DNA of 36,930 nt from an uncultured Clostridia bacterium (GCA_947165755.1 CAMVBR010000004.1:1-36930), one strand, 5' to 3'. Numbered from the stretch's first letter, positions 24,466 through 32,133 are shown. Program-made: numbers and translations. Notes: a model not told the origin generated them from the sequence alone.

Positions 24466-25443
24466 ATGAAACTTGCAATTTACGGCTACGGCAATCTTGG
24501 TAAGGGTGTGGAATGCGCCGTTACACAGAATCCCGACGTGGAACTGATCGCGGTGTTTACCCGTCGCGATCCTTCCACAGTAAAAACACTGACCGGTATT
24601 CCTGTTTACATCGCGGATGATATTCTGTCTTTTCAGGATAAAATAGACGTTCTGATCATTTGCGGCGGCAGCGCAACGGATCTTCCGGAAATGACGCCCT
24701 ATCTTGCGCAGTATTTCAACGTGGTTGATAGTTTTGATACGCATGCGAATATTCCGGTTCATTTTGACCGGGTAAACGCAGCTGCGGCTGCGAACGGTCA
24801 TACGGCCTTGATTTCCGCCGGATGGGATCCGGGCATGTTCTCCATCGCCAGGATCTACGGCGCGTCGATTCTTCCGGACGGCCAGGATTACACTTTCTGG
24901 GGCCGCGGGGTGAGTCAAGGACATTCCGATGCGATCCGCAGGATCGAAGGCGTTGTTGACGCCCGTCAGTATACGGTTCCCGTTCCCGCTGCTGTGGATG
25001 CGGTAAGAAGCGGCAAAAATCCGCAGCTCACCACCAGAGAAAAGCATACCCGTGAATGCTATGTGGTTGCCGCAGAAAACGCGGACAAGGCAAGAATCGA
25101 AGCGGAGATCAAAAGCATGCCGAATTACTTTGCCGATTACGATACTACGGTAACCTTTATCTCTATGGATGAGATGAAAGCAAAGCACAGCGCGCTTCCG
25201 CATGGCGGCAGCGTGATCCGTACGGGCAGAACCGGGCTTAACAAAGAGTGCGGCCACGTGATCGAATACAGCCTGAAGCTCGATTCCAACCCGCAGTTCA
25301 CCTCCAGCGCCTTGGTCGCTTTCGCAAGAGCGATCAACAAAATGCATGCGCGCGGTATGAACGGATGTTTTACGGTATTTGATATCGCTCCGGCCGATCT
25401 TTCACCGCTATCTGCCGAAGAACTCAGAGCACACCTTTTATAA
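24466..25443 (+). CDS. ddh: meso-Diaminopimelate D-dehydrogenase
   Basis: Ddh converts tetrahydrodipicolinate, ammonia and NADPH into meso-diaminopimelate in one step, bypassing the acylated intermediates. The product is 325 residues, the family's usual size. It has the nucleotide-binding YGYGNLGKG (residues 5-13), CGGSATDLPEMTPYL, NVVDSFDTHANIP, and the substrate-side SAGWDPGMFS and WGRGVSQGHSDAIRRI motifs, all diagnostic. AAGGAG lies 7 bp upstream. Together with dapA, dapB and lysA it gives a complete four-step route to lysine and to the peptidoglycan precursor. Confidence 0.97.
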   Translation: MKLAIYGYGNLGKGVECAVTQNPDVELIAVFTRRDPSTVKTLTGIPVYIADDILSFQDKIDVLIICGGSATDLPEMTPYLAQYFNVVDSFDTHANIPVHFDRVNAAAAANGHTALISAGWDPGMFSIARIYGASILPDGQDYTFWGRGVSQGHSDAIRRIEGVVDARQYTVPVPAAVDAVRSGKNPQLTTREKHTRECYVVAAENADKARIEAEIKSMPNYFADYDTTVTFISMDEMKAKHSALPHGGSVIRTGRTGLNKECGHVIEYSLKLDSNPQFTSSALVAFARAINKMHARGMNGCFTVFDIAPADLSPLSAEELRAHLL

Positions 25444-25452
25444 TTGTTAATT

Positions 25453-26766
25453 ATGGACAGAAAATATCTGATTTGTGAAAACGTATCTGTTTCCGATACC
25501 GGACGCCTGCTCTTTGCCGGGCAGGATACCTGTGATCTGGCTCAACAATACGGCACGCCGTTATACTTGATGGATGAAGACCGTATCCGAAACAGGTGTC
25601 GAATTTATCTTTCCGCTGTAAAACAAGCCTTCGGCGAAAAAGCAAAAGTGTTGTTTGCGTCAAAAGCCGCTTCATTCAAGCGAATCTACGAAATTATGAA
25701 TGAAGAGGGTTTGGGGATCGACGTTGTATCCTGCGGAGAGATCAACACTGTTTTGAAGGCAGAATACCCCTTGCGGAACGCTTACTTCCATTCAAACAAC
25801 AAAACAGATGCAGATATAGCCTTTGCAATGGATCACGGTATCGGGTATTTTGTTGTTGATAACGAAGAAGAGCTTCTTGCGATTCAGGCGCAAGCGAAAG
25901 AGCGCAGTATTCAGCAGAAGATATTACTTCGTATTACGCCCGGTATCGATCCCCATACCTATGCCGCCGTTTCCACGGGAAAAGTGGATTCCAAGTTCGG
26001 CAACGCCATAGAAACCGGAATGGCGGAGGCGATCACAAGGCTCGCGCTTGCGCAAGACAGTATTGATTTGCGTGGATTCCATTGTCACGTTGGTTCGCAG
26101 GTGTTTGATTCAGACGTATATCTGCGCGCGGCAGACGTAATGCTCTCTTTTATAGCGGATATCAAGCAGAAGACGGGGTTCACTGCCAAAGAACTTGACC
26201 TCGGCGGCGGCTACGGCGTTCGCTACGTTCCAACAGATCCATCCATCGATATTCGGGAAAATATCATAGCGGTAGGGAAGTCGATCGCCGAAAAATGCGA
26301 ATTGCTTGGGATTGACATACCTGTCATTTTGTTTGAACCCGGCCGCAGCATTGTTGCGGATGCAGGTATGACGTTGTATACGGTAGGCTCTGTTAAGAAG
26401 ATCCCCGGTTACAAAAACTATGTATCTGTGGATGGCGGCATGACGGATAACGTTCGGTTTGCCATGTACGGTTCCGCTTATACGGTACTGCCTGCAGATC
26501 GAACGGACAGGCCTTTCGATATGGAATGCTCTGTGGTAGGAAGATGTTGTGAAAGCGGTGATATCATACAGAACAACGTGATGCTGCCGGCAGATATGAA
26601 GCGCGGCGACATACTTGCTGTGCTGACCACAGGGGCTTACAATTATTCTATGGCATCCAATTATAACCGGATCCCGCGTCCGCCGATCGTAATGCTTGCC
26701 CAAGGTGAATCATACGTTGCCGTCAAACGTGAATCGTTCGATGATATCGTACGTCTTGACGTTTGA
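25453..26766 (+). CDS. lysA: Diaminopimelate decarboxylase
   Basis: LysA removes CO2 from the D-centre of meso-diaminopimelate to give L-lysine, with PLP as cofactor. The 437-residue fold type III enzyme shows the PLP lysine K71 (LFASKAASF), GLGIDVVSCGEI, FHCHVGSQV, the phosphate-binding ELDLGGGYGVRY, EPGRSIVADAG and the CESGDII motif from the partner subunit. The ATG at 25453 is 9 bp after the ddh stop. A TTG at 25444 is in frame. Neither has a recognisable ribosome binding site, so it may depend on re-initiation. A terminator hairpin follows. Confidence 0.96.
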   Translation: MDRKYLICENVSVSDTGRLLFAGQDTCDLAQQYGTPLYLMDEDRIRNRCRIYLSAVKQAFGEKAKVLFASKAASFKRIYEIMNEEGLGIDVVSCGEINTVLKAEYPLRNAYFHSNNKTDADIAFAMDHGIGYFVVDNEEELLAIQAQAKERSIQQKILLRITPGIDPHTYAAVSTGKVDSKFGNAIETGMAEAITRLALAQDSIDLRGFHCHVGSQVFDSDVYLRAADVMLSFIADIKQKTGFTAKELDLGGGYGVRYVPTDPSIDIRENIIAVGKSIAEKCELLGIDIPVILFEPGRSIVADAGMTLYTVGSVKKIPGYKNYVSVDGGMTDNVRFAMYGSAYTVLPADRTDRPFDMECSVVGRCCESGDIIQNNVMLPADMKRGDILAVLTTGAYNYSMASNYNRIPRPPIVMLAQGESYVAVKRESFDDIVRLDV

Positions 26767-26775
26767 ATAAAAAAA

Positions 26776-26805
26776 GATCCCGCAAATAATTGTGTTTGCG
26801 GGATC
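26776..26805. terminator. Bidirectional terminator between lysA and a leftward gene
   Basis: A perfect 11-bp stem (GATCCCGCAAA at 26776-26786, TTTGCGGGATC at 26795-26805) encloses an 8-nt loop. On the - strand a strong run of T follows; on the + strand the T tract is short and broken. It separates two convergent genes. Confidence 0.88.
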
Positions 26806-26837
26806 AATATTTTGTATAATAACAAATATGTTTTGTA

Positions 26838-27479
26838 TCATAACGCTGAGCATCCGAAGCAATTCACAAGCGCCGTTATTTTTTCTCCACGCTTGCACAT
26901 GGGGCAGGTGTGGGCGGAGCTTGTAACGTAACCTTCAAGATCCTTCGTGTTGAATACGGAATAAACCCGGAGCGTATCGCATTCATTGATATTTGCAAAA
27001 ATAGAGCAGATCCCCACCGGATTGCCGCCGTAATATCGAATTGCCTCAATGGCCGATTGCGACGTATATCCGGTAACGACGGACGCAGCAAGGATCAACA
27101 CATCTTTTCCTGTGATCATCGGCGCGGTATTATCACGGAAAAACAACTGACTGCCAGTTGTGTGCTCCGGTGTAAGAATAAAAATATTGTTATCTGTATT
27201 TATGTTGAAACGGTCGGGCTTTGTAAGCGCCCTTGCAAGGCAAGCGCCGATCACTTCCATATTATCAAGACAAAGTATCGTATTCACGTGTGTGGTATAA
27301 CGCAAGGTTTCCGATAATACATGCGCAATGGCGTCTGCCTCGCGCAGATTGGATTTGTTTGAGGCTATATCAATATAATAATTCATGTGGCTGTGCGAAG
27401 TAGCAAAGTGTCCTTTGTATATATCCAAATACAGATCAGGGCTTCCGGTACGAATTTTGATACATGGACCAAGCGACAT
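26838..27479 (-). CDS. Orotate phosphoribosyltransferase-like protein with CxxC tail
   Basis: The 213-residue protein has a type I phosphoribosyltransferase core. The PRPP-binding loop region is GKDVLILAASVVTGYTSQSAIEAIRYYGG (cited in part: VLILAASVVTGYTS), preceded by a hood-like segment. The usual acidic pair before the loop (e.g. VDDVITTG) is replaced by AASVVTG, so catalysis by the standard route is uncertain. The C-terminus carries CPMC and CFGC pairs, a likely zinc site. I start at ATG 27479, 8 bp after GGAGG; an in-frame ATG at 27494 overlaps that site. It is a single gene with its own promoter, convergent with lysA. Substrate unknown. Confidence 0.78.
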   Translation of the reverse strand: MSLGPCIKIRTGSPDLYLDIYKGHFATSHSHMNYYIDIASNKSNLREADAIAHVLSETLRYTTHVNTILCLDNMEVIGACLARALTKPDRFNINTDNNIFILTPEHTTGSQLFFRDNTAPMITGKDVLILAASVVTGYTSQSAIEAIRYYGGNPVGICSIFANINECDTLRVYSVFNTKDLEGYVTSSAHTCPMCKRGEKITALVNCFGCSAL

Positions 27480-27511
27480 AAACAAAACCTCCATAAAGAA
27501 ATGCTATTGTC

Positions 27512-27540
27512 ATTCTAACATGGAATGAGAAAAAAAACAA
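27512..27540 (-). promoter_or_regulatory. Promoter of the phosphoribosyltransferase-like gene
   Basis: Reading leftward, TTGTTT (27540-27535), a 17-bp spacer and an extended -10 element TGTTAGAAT (TAGAAT at 27517-27512) stand about 33 bp before the chosen start codon. Confidence 0.6.
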
Positions 27541-27578
27541 GGAAGGGAAGCGGATATTAAAAAAATTGTGCAAACGCA

Positions 27579-27606
27579 TTGACGGAAAAGGGAAATATGA
27601 TAAAAT
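27579..27606 (+). promoter_or_regulatory. Promoter of the CE15-like esterase gene
   Basis: TTGACG (27579-27584), a 16-bp spacer and TAAAAT (27601-27606), within the local context ATATGATAAAAT that also occurs at the 5065 promoter. It lies about 36 bp before the start codon and is divergent from the promoter at 27512-27540. Confidence 0.65.
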
Positions 27607-27641
27607 GAAATAGATGTAAACCATATCGGGAGGCTATGATT

Positions 27642-28700
27642 ATGCGGTTTGTTCCGGAGCTGATGAGATTCGCTGATGGTTCAGTTGTGGATACACAAGA
27701 AAAAATGAGCAAAAGAAGGAAAGAGATCCTTGATATCTTTCAGAAAAATGCGTATGGCGATATGCCCGACCCGGTTCCGGTGACCGGAGAGATCATTGAA
27801 GAAACGAACCGCTGCTGCAGCGGCAATGCGATTTATTATAAAATAAAAATCAGCTGTCAGTTTGAAACCGGCGTTTTTTCATTTCCACTGCAGTTGATGG
27901 TGCCTGTAAAATCAGGAAAAAAACCTTTGATCATCGCAATCAATTTCAGTAATCAGCTGCCGCATGAATATATCCCGGCAGAAGAGATCGTCGATAATGC
28001 TTTTGCGCTTGCCGTTATTTATCATAATGATATAACAAACGATTCCGCTGATTTTTCAGATAAACTCGCTGCCTTTATACCACGCACGGGCAGCGGCCAT
28101 GACGCGGGGAAAATCAGCATGTGGGCCTGGAGCATCAGCCGCGCACTGGATTATTTGATAAAAAGAGAGGATATTTCAAGTGATCATATTGCCCTGATCG
28201 GCCACTCGCGCCTCGGAAAAACCGCGCTGTGGTGCGCAGCCAACGATACCCGCATCCGATACGTATGCTCTAACGATTCCGGCTGTATGGGGGCTGCGTA
28301 TTCACGAACATGGTGTGAAGGCGCGGAATCCGTTTCCAGAATTTACGGCACGTTTCCTTATTGGTTTTGTGAAAACATGAAGCAATACGCTGAAAACAAA
28401 GCGCAAATGCCGTTTGACCAGCATATGCTGATCGGTGCCATCGCTCCGAGATACGTATTGGTGAACAGTGCCGGCAAAGACGATTGGGCGGATCCGGCTT
28501 CAGAGCAAAATTCCTGTGTCGGCGCCTCGCCGGCGTGGCAGGTTTACAATAAAACAGGATACGCCGGAAGAAAGAAAACGTATGGCGTTGACGCAGGCGA
28601 CCTGACCGGTGATATCGGTTATTATAAAAGGTTCGGGGTGCATTTTCTGGGGAGAAAAGACTGGTTGAATTTTATGTCCTTTATAAATGATCATTATTGA
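27642..28700 (+). CDS. CE15-like alpha/beta hydrolase (glucuronoyl esterase family)
   Basis: The 352-residue alpha/beta hydrolase has the family's nucleophile motif GHSRLGKTALW (Ser near residue 189), the following NDSGCMGAAYSRT segment, the acid-site WADPASEQN, and the C-terminal catalytic His in VHFLGRKDWLNF. CE15 enzymes cut ester links between lignin and glucuronic acid of xylan. There is no signal peptide, so this one should be cytoplasmic and may act on small imported glucuronate or acyl esters rather than on polymer. The ATG at 27642 sits 8 bp after GGGAGG; the ATG at 27636 is too close. Activity is inferred from motifs only. Confidence 0.8.
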   Translation: MRFVPELMRFADGSVVDTQEKMSKRRKEILDIFQKNAYGDMPDPVPVTGEIIEETNRCCSGNAIYYKIKISCQFETGVFSFPLQLMVPVKSGKKPLIIAINFSNQLPHEYIPAEEIVDNAFALAVIYHNDITNDSADFSDKLAAFIPRTGSGHDAGKISMWAWSISRALDYLIKREDISSDHIALIGHSRLGKTALWCAANDTRIRYVCSNDSGCMGAAYSRTWCEGAESVSRIYGTFPYWFCENMKQYAENKAQMPFDQHMLIGAIAPRYVLVNSAGKDDWADPASEQNSCVGASPAWQVYNKTGYAGRKKTYGVDAGDLTGDIGYYKRFGVHFLGRKDWLNFMSFINDHY

Positions 28701-28707
28701 TGACAAT

Positions 28708-28737
28708 AGCACCGGTACGGTAAAAAGTACCGGTGCT
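28708..28737. terminator. Hairpin between the CE15-like gene and the recombinase gene
   Basis: A perfect 11-bp GC-containing stem (AGCACCGGTAC at 28708-28718, GTACCGGTGCT at 28727-28737) with an 8-nt loop lies between two convergent stop codons. The flanking T tracts are short, so it may be a weak bidirectional terminator. Confidence 0.7.
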
Positions 28738-28740
28738 GTA

Positions 28741-29766
28741 TTATTCCGATTTTATATCGTCATCTGACCCTGTATGGGTTTGTGTAAAATCCGCCAGCGG
28801 ATTGGCCTCAACCGCAGCCCGCAGCTTGGAGTCCAGCAGATGGGTGTAAATCTGGGTGGTGTTCAGGTTCTCGTGACCGAGGATCTCTTTTAATTCAAGC
28901 AGATCCACTTCACCTGTTTGATACATCAATGTTGCGGCCGTATGCCTTAGTTTATGCACGGAAAAGCCCATGCTGCCCAAACCGGCCTTTTCAAGGTATA
29001 CGTCCACAATATGCTGTACGGTTTTCGGAGATATACGGGTTTTTCTGTTTGAGAGGAACAACGCATATTTGTCGGATGCTTTCACACCGTCTTTCGGGCG
29101 CACCTTCATATACGCATTCAGCGCGGCAATACAGGCATGATTCAGGTACACAGTGCGCTCTTTGTTGCCTTTGCCGGTGATCACCACGAAGGCGCTGTCG
29201 CCGTTGATCACAATTTTGTTGTAATCCAGTGATACCAGCTCGGATAACCGCATACCGCAGTTCAGAAAGAACGTGATAATACAATAGTCGCGTTCTTTAT
29301 GTGGGCCCGAGACGGCCATCAGCAGCTTTTGCGCCTGTTCAACGGTTAAGTATTTCGGTAAAGATTTTTTTAATTTGGGAGAATCCAGATTGATCATTGG
29401 ATTGTCCTCAATTATATTGTTGAGTTTCAGATATTTAAAGAAAGAGCGAATGCAGGAGACCTTACGCGCGCGAGCCTTTTCTTTGTTGGATCGTTCGTTG
29501 CGGCAATACGATAAAAAGGCGTAAGCGTCGTCAAGCGTAACCGATTGGTAAAAGCTCGGCGCGATTCCGGTGATATCGATCGCGTCTAATTCTTCATCGT
29601 TTGAAATCAAGCGGCCGGAATGATTCGCAGAAACAAATCGCAAAAACATGCGAAGATCCAGGCAGTATTGATCGATCGTGTTTTCCGATTTGTTTTTGAT
29701 CGTAGACTGATAATTCAGAAAGCTGCGTACTGTAATGGGGACGGTGCTGTAATATTCTTTATTCAT
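28741..29766 (-). CDS. Xer-type tyrosine recombinase
   Basis: This 341-residue tyrosine recombinase has an N-terminal SAM-like core-binding domain (SFLNYQSTIKNKSENTIDQY) and a C-terminal catalytic domain with all key residues: R173 (GMRLSEL), K199 (TGKGNKER), H271 and R274 (HKLRHTAATLM), H298 (GHENL) and Y307 (TQIYTHL). The sequence resembles XerC/XerD more than phage integrases. It could be the chromosome-dimer resolvase or a second Xer protein. It carries a long, poorly conserved insertion (SNDEELDAIDITGIAPSF region) and an acidic tail. No mobile-element genes surround it. A perfect palindrome lies just upstream of its start. Confidence 0.92.
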   Translation of the reverse strand: MNKEYYSTVPITVRSFLNYQSTIKNKSENTIDQYCLDLRMFLRFVSANHSGRLISNDEELDAIDITGIAPSFYQSVTLDDAYAFLSYCRNERSNKEKARARKVSCIRSFFKYLKLNNIIEDNPMINLDSPKLKKSLPKYLTVEQAQKLLMAVSGPHKERDYCIITFFLNCGMRLSELVSLDYNKIVINGDSAFVVITGKGNKERTVYLNHACIAALNAYMKVRPKDGVKASDKYALFLSNRKTRISPKTVQHIVDVYLEKAGLGSMGFSVHKLRHTAATLMYQTGEVDLLELKEILGHENLNTTQIYTHLLDSKLRAAVEANPLADFTQTHTGSDDDIKSE

Positions 29767-29785
29767 AGCGTCATTCGCTCCCCTA

Positions 29786-29815
29786 AATTATACAAAATAT
29801 TGATTTTGTATAATT
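29786..29815. repeat. Perfect 13-bp-arm palindrome upstream of the recombinase gene
   Basis: The arms at 29786-29798 and 29803-29815 are exact inverted copies around a 4-bp centre. The 28-bp core 29787-29814 can be read as two 11-bp half-sites around a 6-bp spacer, the layout of Xer core sites. The half-site TTTTGTATAAT agrees with the Bacillus XerD half-site TTATGTAAACT at 8 of 11 positions. Each strand also contains a TATAAT. It has only one G-C pair in each arm, so it is not a good terminator. Operator or recombination site are both possible. Confidence 0.7.
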
Positions 29816-29852
29816 ATGTGTAAATTTTCAGGGCTCTCCTTCAGCATGCGTT

Positions 29853-29963
29853 TCAGTCCTTCGCCTTCGTGAATTTGCGGATCATAAGGATCGTACCGAT
29901 ACCTACCGTTATAAGAATCAGATTTGCTCTGAAGATCGCGGCGCGCTGCATTTCTTTTTTCAT
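29853..29963 (-). CDS. 36-residue single-pass membrane microprotein
   Basis: This short open frame starts with ATG at 29963, 7 bp after a strong AAAGGAG site, and stops with TGA at 29853. It has a basic N-terminus (MKKEMQRAAIFR), one hydrophobic helix (ANLILITVGIGTILMI) and a basic tail (RKFTKAKD). It begins 15 bp after the radA stop, so its ribosome binding site lies in the radA-microprotein gap and translation may be coupled. I recognise no family. The strong site, start context and clean transmembrane pattern argue it is real. Confidence 0.6.
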   Translation of the reverse strand: MKKEMQRAAIFRANLILITVGIGTILMIRKFTKAKD

Positions 29964-29978
29964 AATGATTCTCCTTTG

Positions 29979-31352
29979 TTAGTCTATAGCTTCCTGATAC
30001 GCTTTGCGGATATTATTTACGCCGATGATTTCGATTTGCCGTTTCAGGTCATCGTTGATTTCTTTCAGATTTCTTGCGGGAATGATACATTTTTTTAATC
30101 CGAGACGGATGGCCTCACGAATACGGATCTCGGCAAAGCTTACGGCTCTGATTTCACCGGCCAGACCGATTTCCCCGAATGCGATGGCGTCATCGCGCAG
30201 ATTTTCGTTTTTCAGGCTGGATATAATGGATAATGCAACCGGAAGATCCGACGCGGGTTCGTCAATTTTCAATCCGCCCGCGATATTCAGATAAACGTCA
30301 GATGAACCTAAGAAATAACCGGCGCGTTTCTCAAGAACGGCTATAAGCATAGCCGCGCGGTTATAATCAAAACCGTTGGAGGTGCGTCTTGGATTTCCGA
30401 AGTTTGATTGACATACAAGCCCCTGAACCTCTGCAAGGATCGGCCTTGAGCCCTCGATAACGCAAGCAATGCACGAACCCGGTACGTTAACAGGCTTTCC
30501 TGAGATCAAGGCCTGGGATGGGTTTTTGACCTCGCAAAGGCCGGTGTCCTTCATTTCAAATACGCCGATCTCATTTGTGGAACCGAATCTGTTCTTTTCA
30601 GCTCGCAGAATGCGATAAGACAAGTTTTTCTCACCCTCGAAATACAATACAGTATCTACGATATGCTCCAACACCTTCGGGCCTGCAATATTTCCGTCCT
30701 TATTTACGTGACCTACCAGAATGAGCGGTATATTCAACGATTTGGAAAGCCGCATCAACAGATTCGCGCATTCCCTCACCTGCGCGATGCTTCCGGGCAG
30801 CGAATGGATCGCTTCGATTGCCATCGTTTGAATGGAATCGATGATCACGATCCCCGGTTGTTCCGATCTTATATACTCCGACACAGCTTCTACGTCGGTA
30901 TTGCAAAGGATAAACAGATTTTCCGTTGCTACCTTAAGTCGGGAAGCGCGCAGTTTGATCTGATGCGGAGATTCCTCTCCGGAAACATACAAAATCTTAT
31001 TTTCTTTTCCTAATGTTTGCGTGGATTGCAGCAGGATCGTGGATTTGCCGATACCGGGATCGCCGGATAATAATACGATGGAGCCTTTTACAAGTCCCCC
31101 GCCCAGCACACGATTGAGTTCAACTGAACCTGTGTCGTATCTGTGTTCGTATTCCTGCTCGATTTCACTGAGTTTATATGCTTTTACAGTGCCGATCGAG
31201 GCAGGGTTCTTTTTTTGAGCGCCGGAGGCAGGCGTTTGGATCTCTTCAACAAATGTATTCCAGTTCCCGCATTCCGGGCATTGCCCGTTCCATTTCGGTG
31301 AAACATAGCCGCATTCGGAGCATACGTATACGGTTTTTGCTTTTGGGGGCAT
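29979..31352 (-). CDS. radA: DNA repair protein RadA (Sms)
   Basis: RadA is a RecA-like helicase that helps branch migration and processing of recombination intermediates. The 457-residue protein has the N-terminal zinc finger C11-x2-C14-x10-C25-x2-C28, Walker A GDPGIGKST (97-105), Walker B GIVIIDSIQTM, the RadA-specific KNRFG motif near residue 255, and a Lon-protease-like C-terminal domain (YLNIAGGLKIDEPASDLPVA). The start follows AAGGAG at 7 bp. The gene sits between a cwlD-like gene and a membrane microprotein gene; the tyrosine recombinase gene follows in the same direction. Confidence 0.97.
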   Translation of the reverse strand: MPPKAKTVYVCSECGYVSPKWNGQCPECGNWNTFVEEIQTPASGAQKKNPASIGTVKAYKLSEIEQEYEHRYDTGSVELNRVLGGGLVKGSIVLLSGDPGIGKSTILLQSTQTLGKENKILYVSGEESPHQIKLRASRLKVATENLFILCNTDVEAVSEYIRSEQPGIVIIDSIQTMAIEAIHSLPGSIAQVRECANLLMRLSKSLNIPLILVGHVNKDGNIAGPKVLEHIVDTVLYFEGEKNLSYRILRAEKNRFGSTNEIGVFEMKDTGLCEVKNPSQALISGKPVNVPGSCIACVIEGSRPILAEVQGLVCQSNFGNPRRTSNGFDYNRAAMLIAVLEKRAGYFLGSSDVYLNIAGGLKIDEPASDLPVALSIISSLKNENLRDDAIAFGEIGLAGEIRAVSFAEIRIREAIRLGLKKCIIPARNLKEINDDLKRQIEIIGVNNIRKAYQEAID

Positions 31353-31362
31353 GACAGACTCC

Positions 31363-32073
31363 TTATTGTGTGGTTAGATATTGCAGCATTCCTTTGAATA
31401 TAAAATAGCTGATCTGTGATTCATACGCTTCATCCTTGAGCTTCTGCAGTTCATTTTCATTGGAAAGAAAACCGCATTCTACAAGAACAGACGTTGTTTT
31501 TGCGTGATATAACAAGTAGATACTGTCTGTTGACGGTTTGATGGCCCTTGTGTTTTCGGGCTGAAGCCCCGTCAATACTGCTTCCCTGATCGTGGATGCA
31601 AGGTTTTCCGAGGTCGGGTCGCCTCCGGCGTAAAACACCTGCGTGCCGTAGTATTTCGGTTCGGAAAACATATTCTGATGAATGCTGAGCAATACAGCAT
31701 CCGGCGTATCGTTTACGAGGGCATATCTGTTCAGTATATCAGACCGTTTTCGTTCCTTTATTGAAGTAAGCCCTTCATCACAGACGGAGATATCGGTAGT
31801 ACGCACAGGGATATACGGTATTCCGAAAAGCTCAAAATACCCGGCGATCGCGTTTGAGATTGCAAGGTTCAAATCCTTTTCCATCGTCCCGTCGGCGGCT
31901 ACGGCGCCGCCGTCTTCGCCGCCGTGCCCGGCGTCAAGAATCACGGTGTTTTTGAGCTGCAAAACCGAATGTGAGGTAATTTCCGATATCGTTTCTTGCG
32001 TCGACTTCCCTACCAAAAAAATACCTGAGAAAAGCAGCGTTACGGCTGAAAGAAGGCAAATGATTTTTTTCAT
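31363..32073 (-). CDS. cwlD: N-acetylmuramoyl-L-alanine amidase, CwlD-like
   Basis: The 236-residue Amidase_3 protein has an N-terminal signal anchor (KKIICLLSAVTLLFSGIFLV) and the zinc and catalytic residues H50 (LDAGHGGEDGG), E65 (MEKDLNL), H132 (SIHQNMF) and the late Glu in VLVECGFLSNE. It has no SPOR or SH3 binding domain, which is the CwlD layout. In Bacillus CwlD starts muramic-lactam formation in the spore cortex and is needed for germination. GGTGATT precedes the ATG. The gene lies 10 bp before radA, so the two are likely co-transcribed. Confidence 0.88.
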   Translation of the reverse strand: MKKIICLLSAVTLLFSGIFLVGKSTQETISEITSHSVLQLKNTVILDAGHGGEDGGAVAADGTMEKDLNLAISNAIAGYFELFGIPYIPVRTTDISVCDEGLTSIKERKRSDILNRYALVNDTPDAVLLSIHQNMFSEPKYYGTQVFYAGGDPTSENLASTIREAVLTGLQPENTRAIKPSTDSIYLLYHAKTTSVLVECGFLSNENELQKLKDEAYESQISYFIFKGMLQYLTTQ

Positions 32074-32087
32074 AGAATCACCAACAG

Positions 32088-32103
32088 ATAAGAATATTCT
32101 TAT
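32088..32103. repeat. 16-bp perfect palindrome upstream of cwlD
   Basis: ATAAGAATATTCTTAT is its own reverse complement and lies 15 bp before the cwlD start codon, between the ribosome binding region and the preceding gene. It could be an operator, or part of a forespore/mother-cell promoter region. It has no T-run, so it is not a terminator. Confidence 0.45.
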
Positions 32104-32133
32104 GTGACTATATGAAAAGAAGGGGTTGTCTGA

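Noticed and set aside
28741-29766. Recombinase as a sign of a prophage, integrative element or skin element
   Set aside because: No phage, conjugation or serine recombinase genes lie nearby, sigK is intact, and no att-like direct repeats or tRNA gene were seen.
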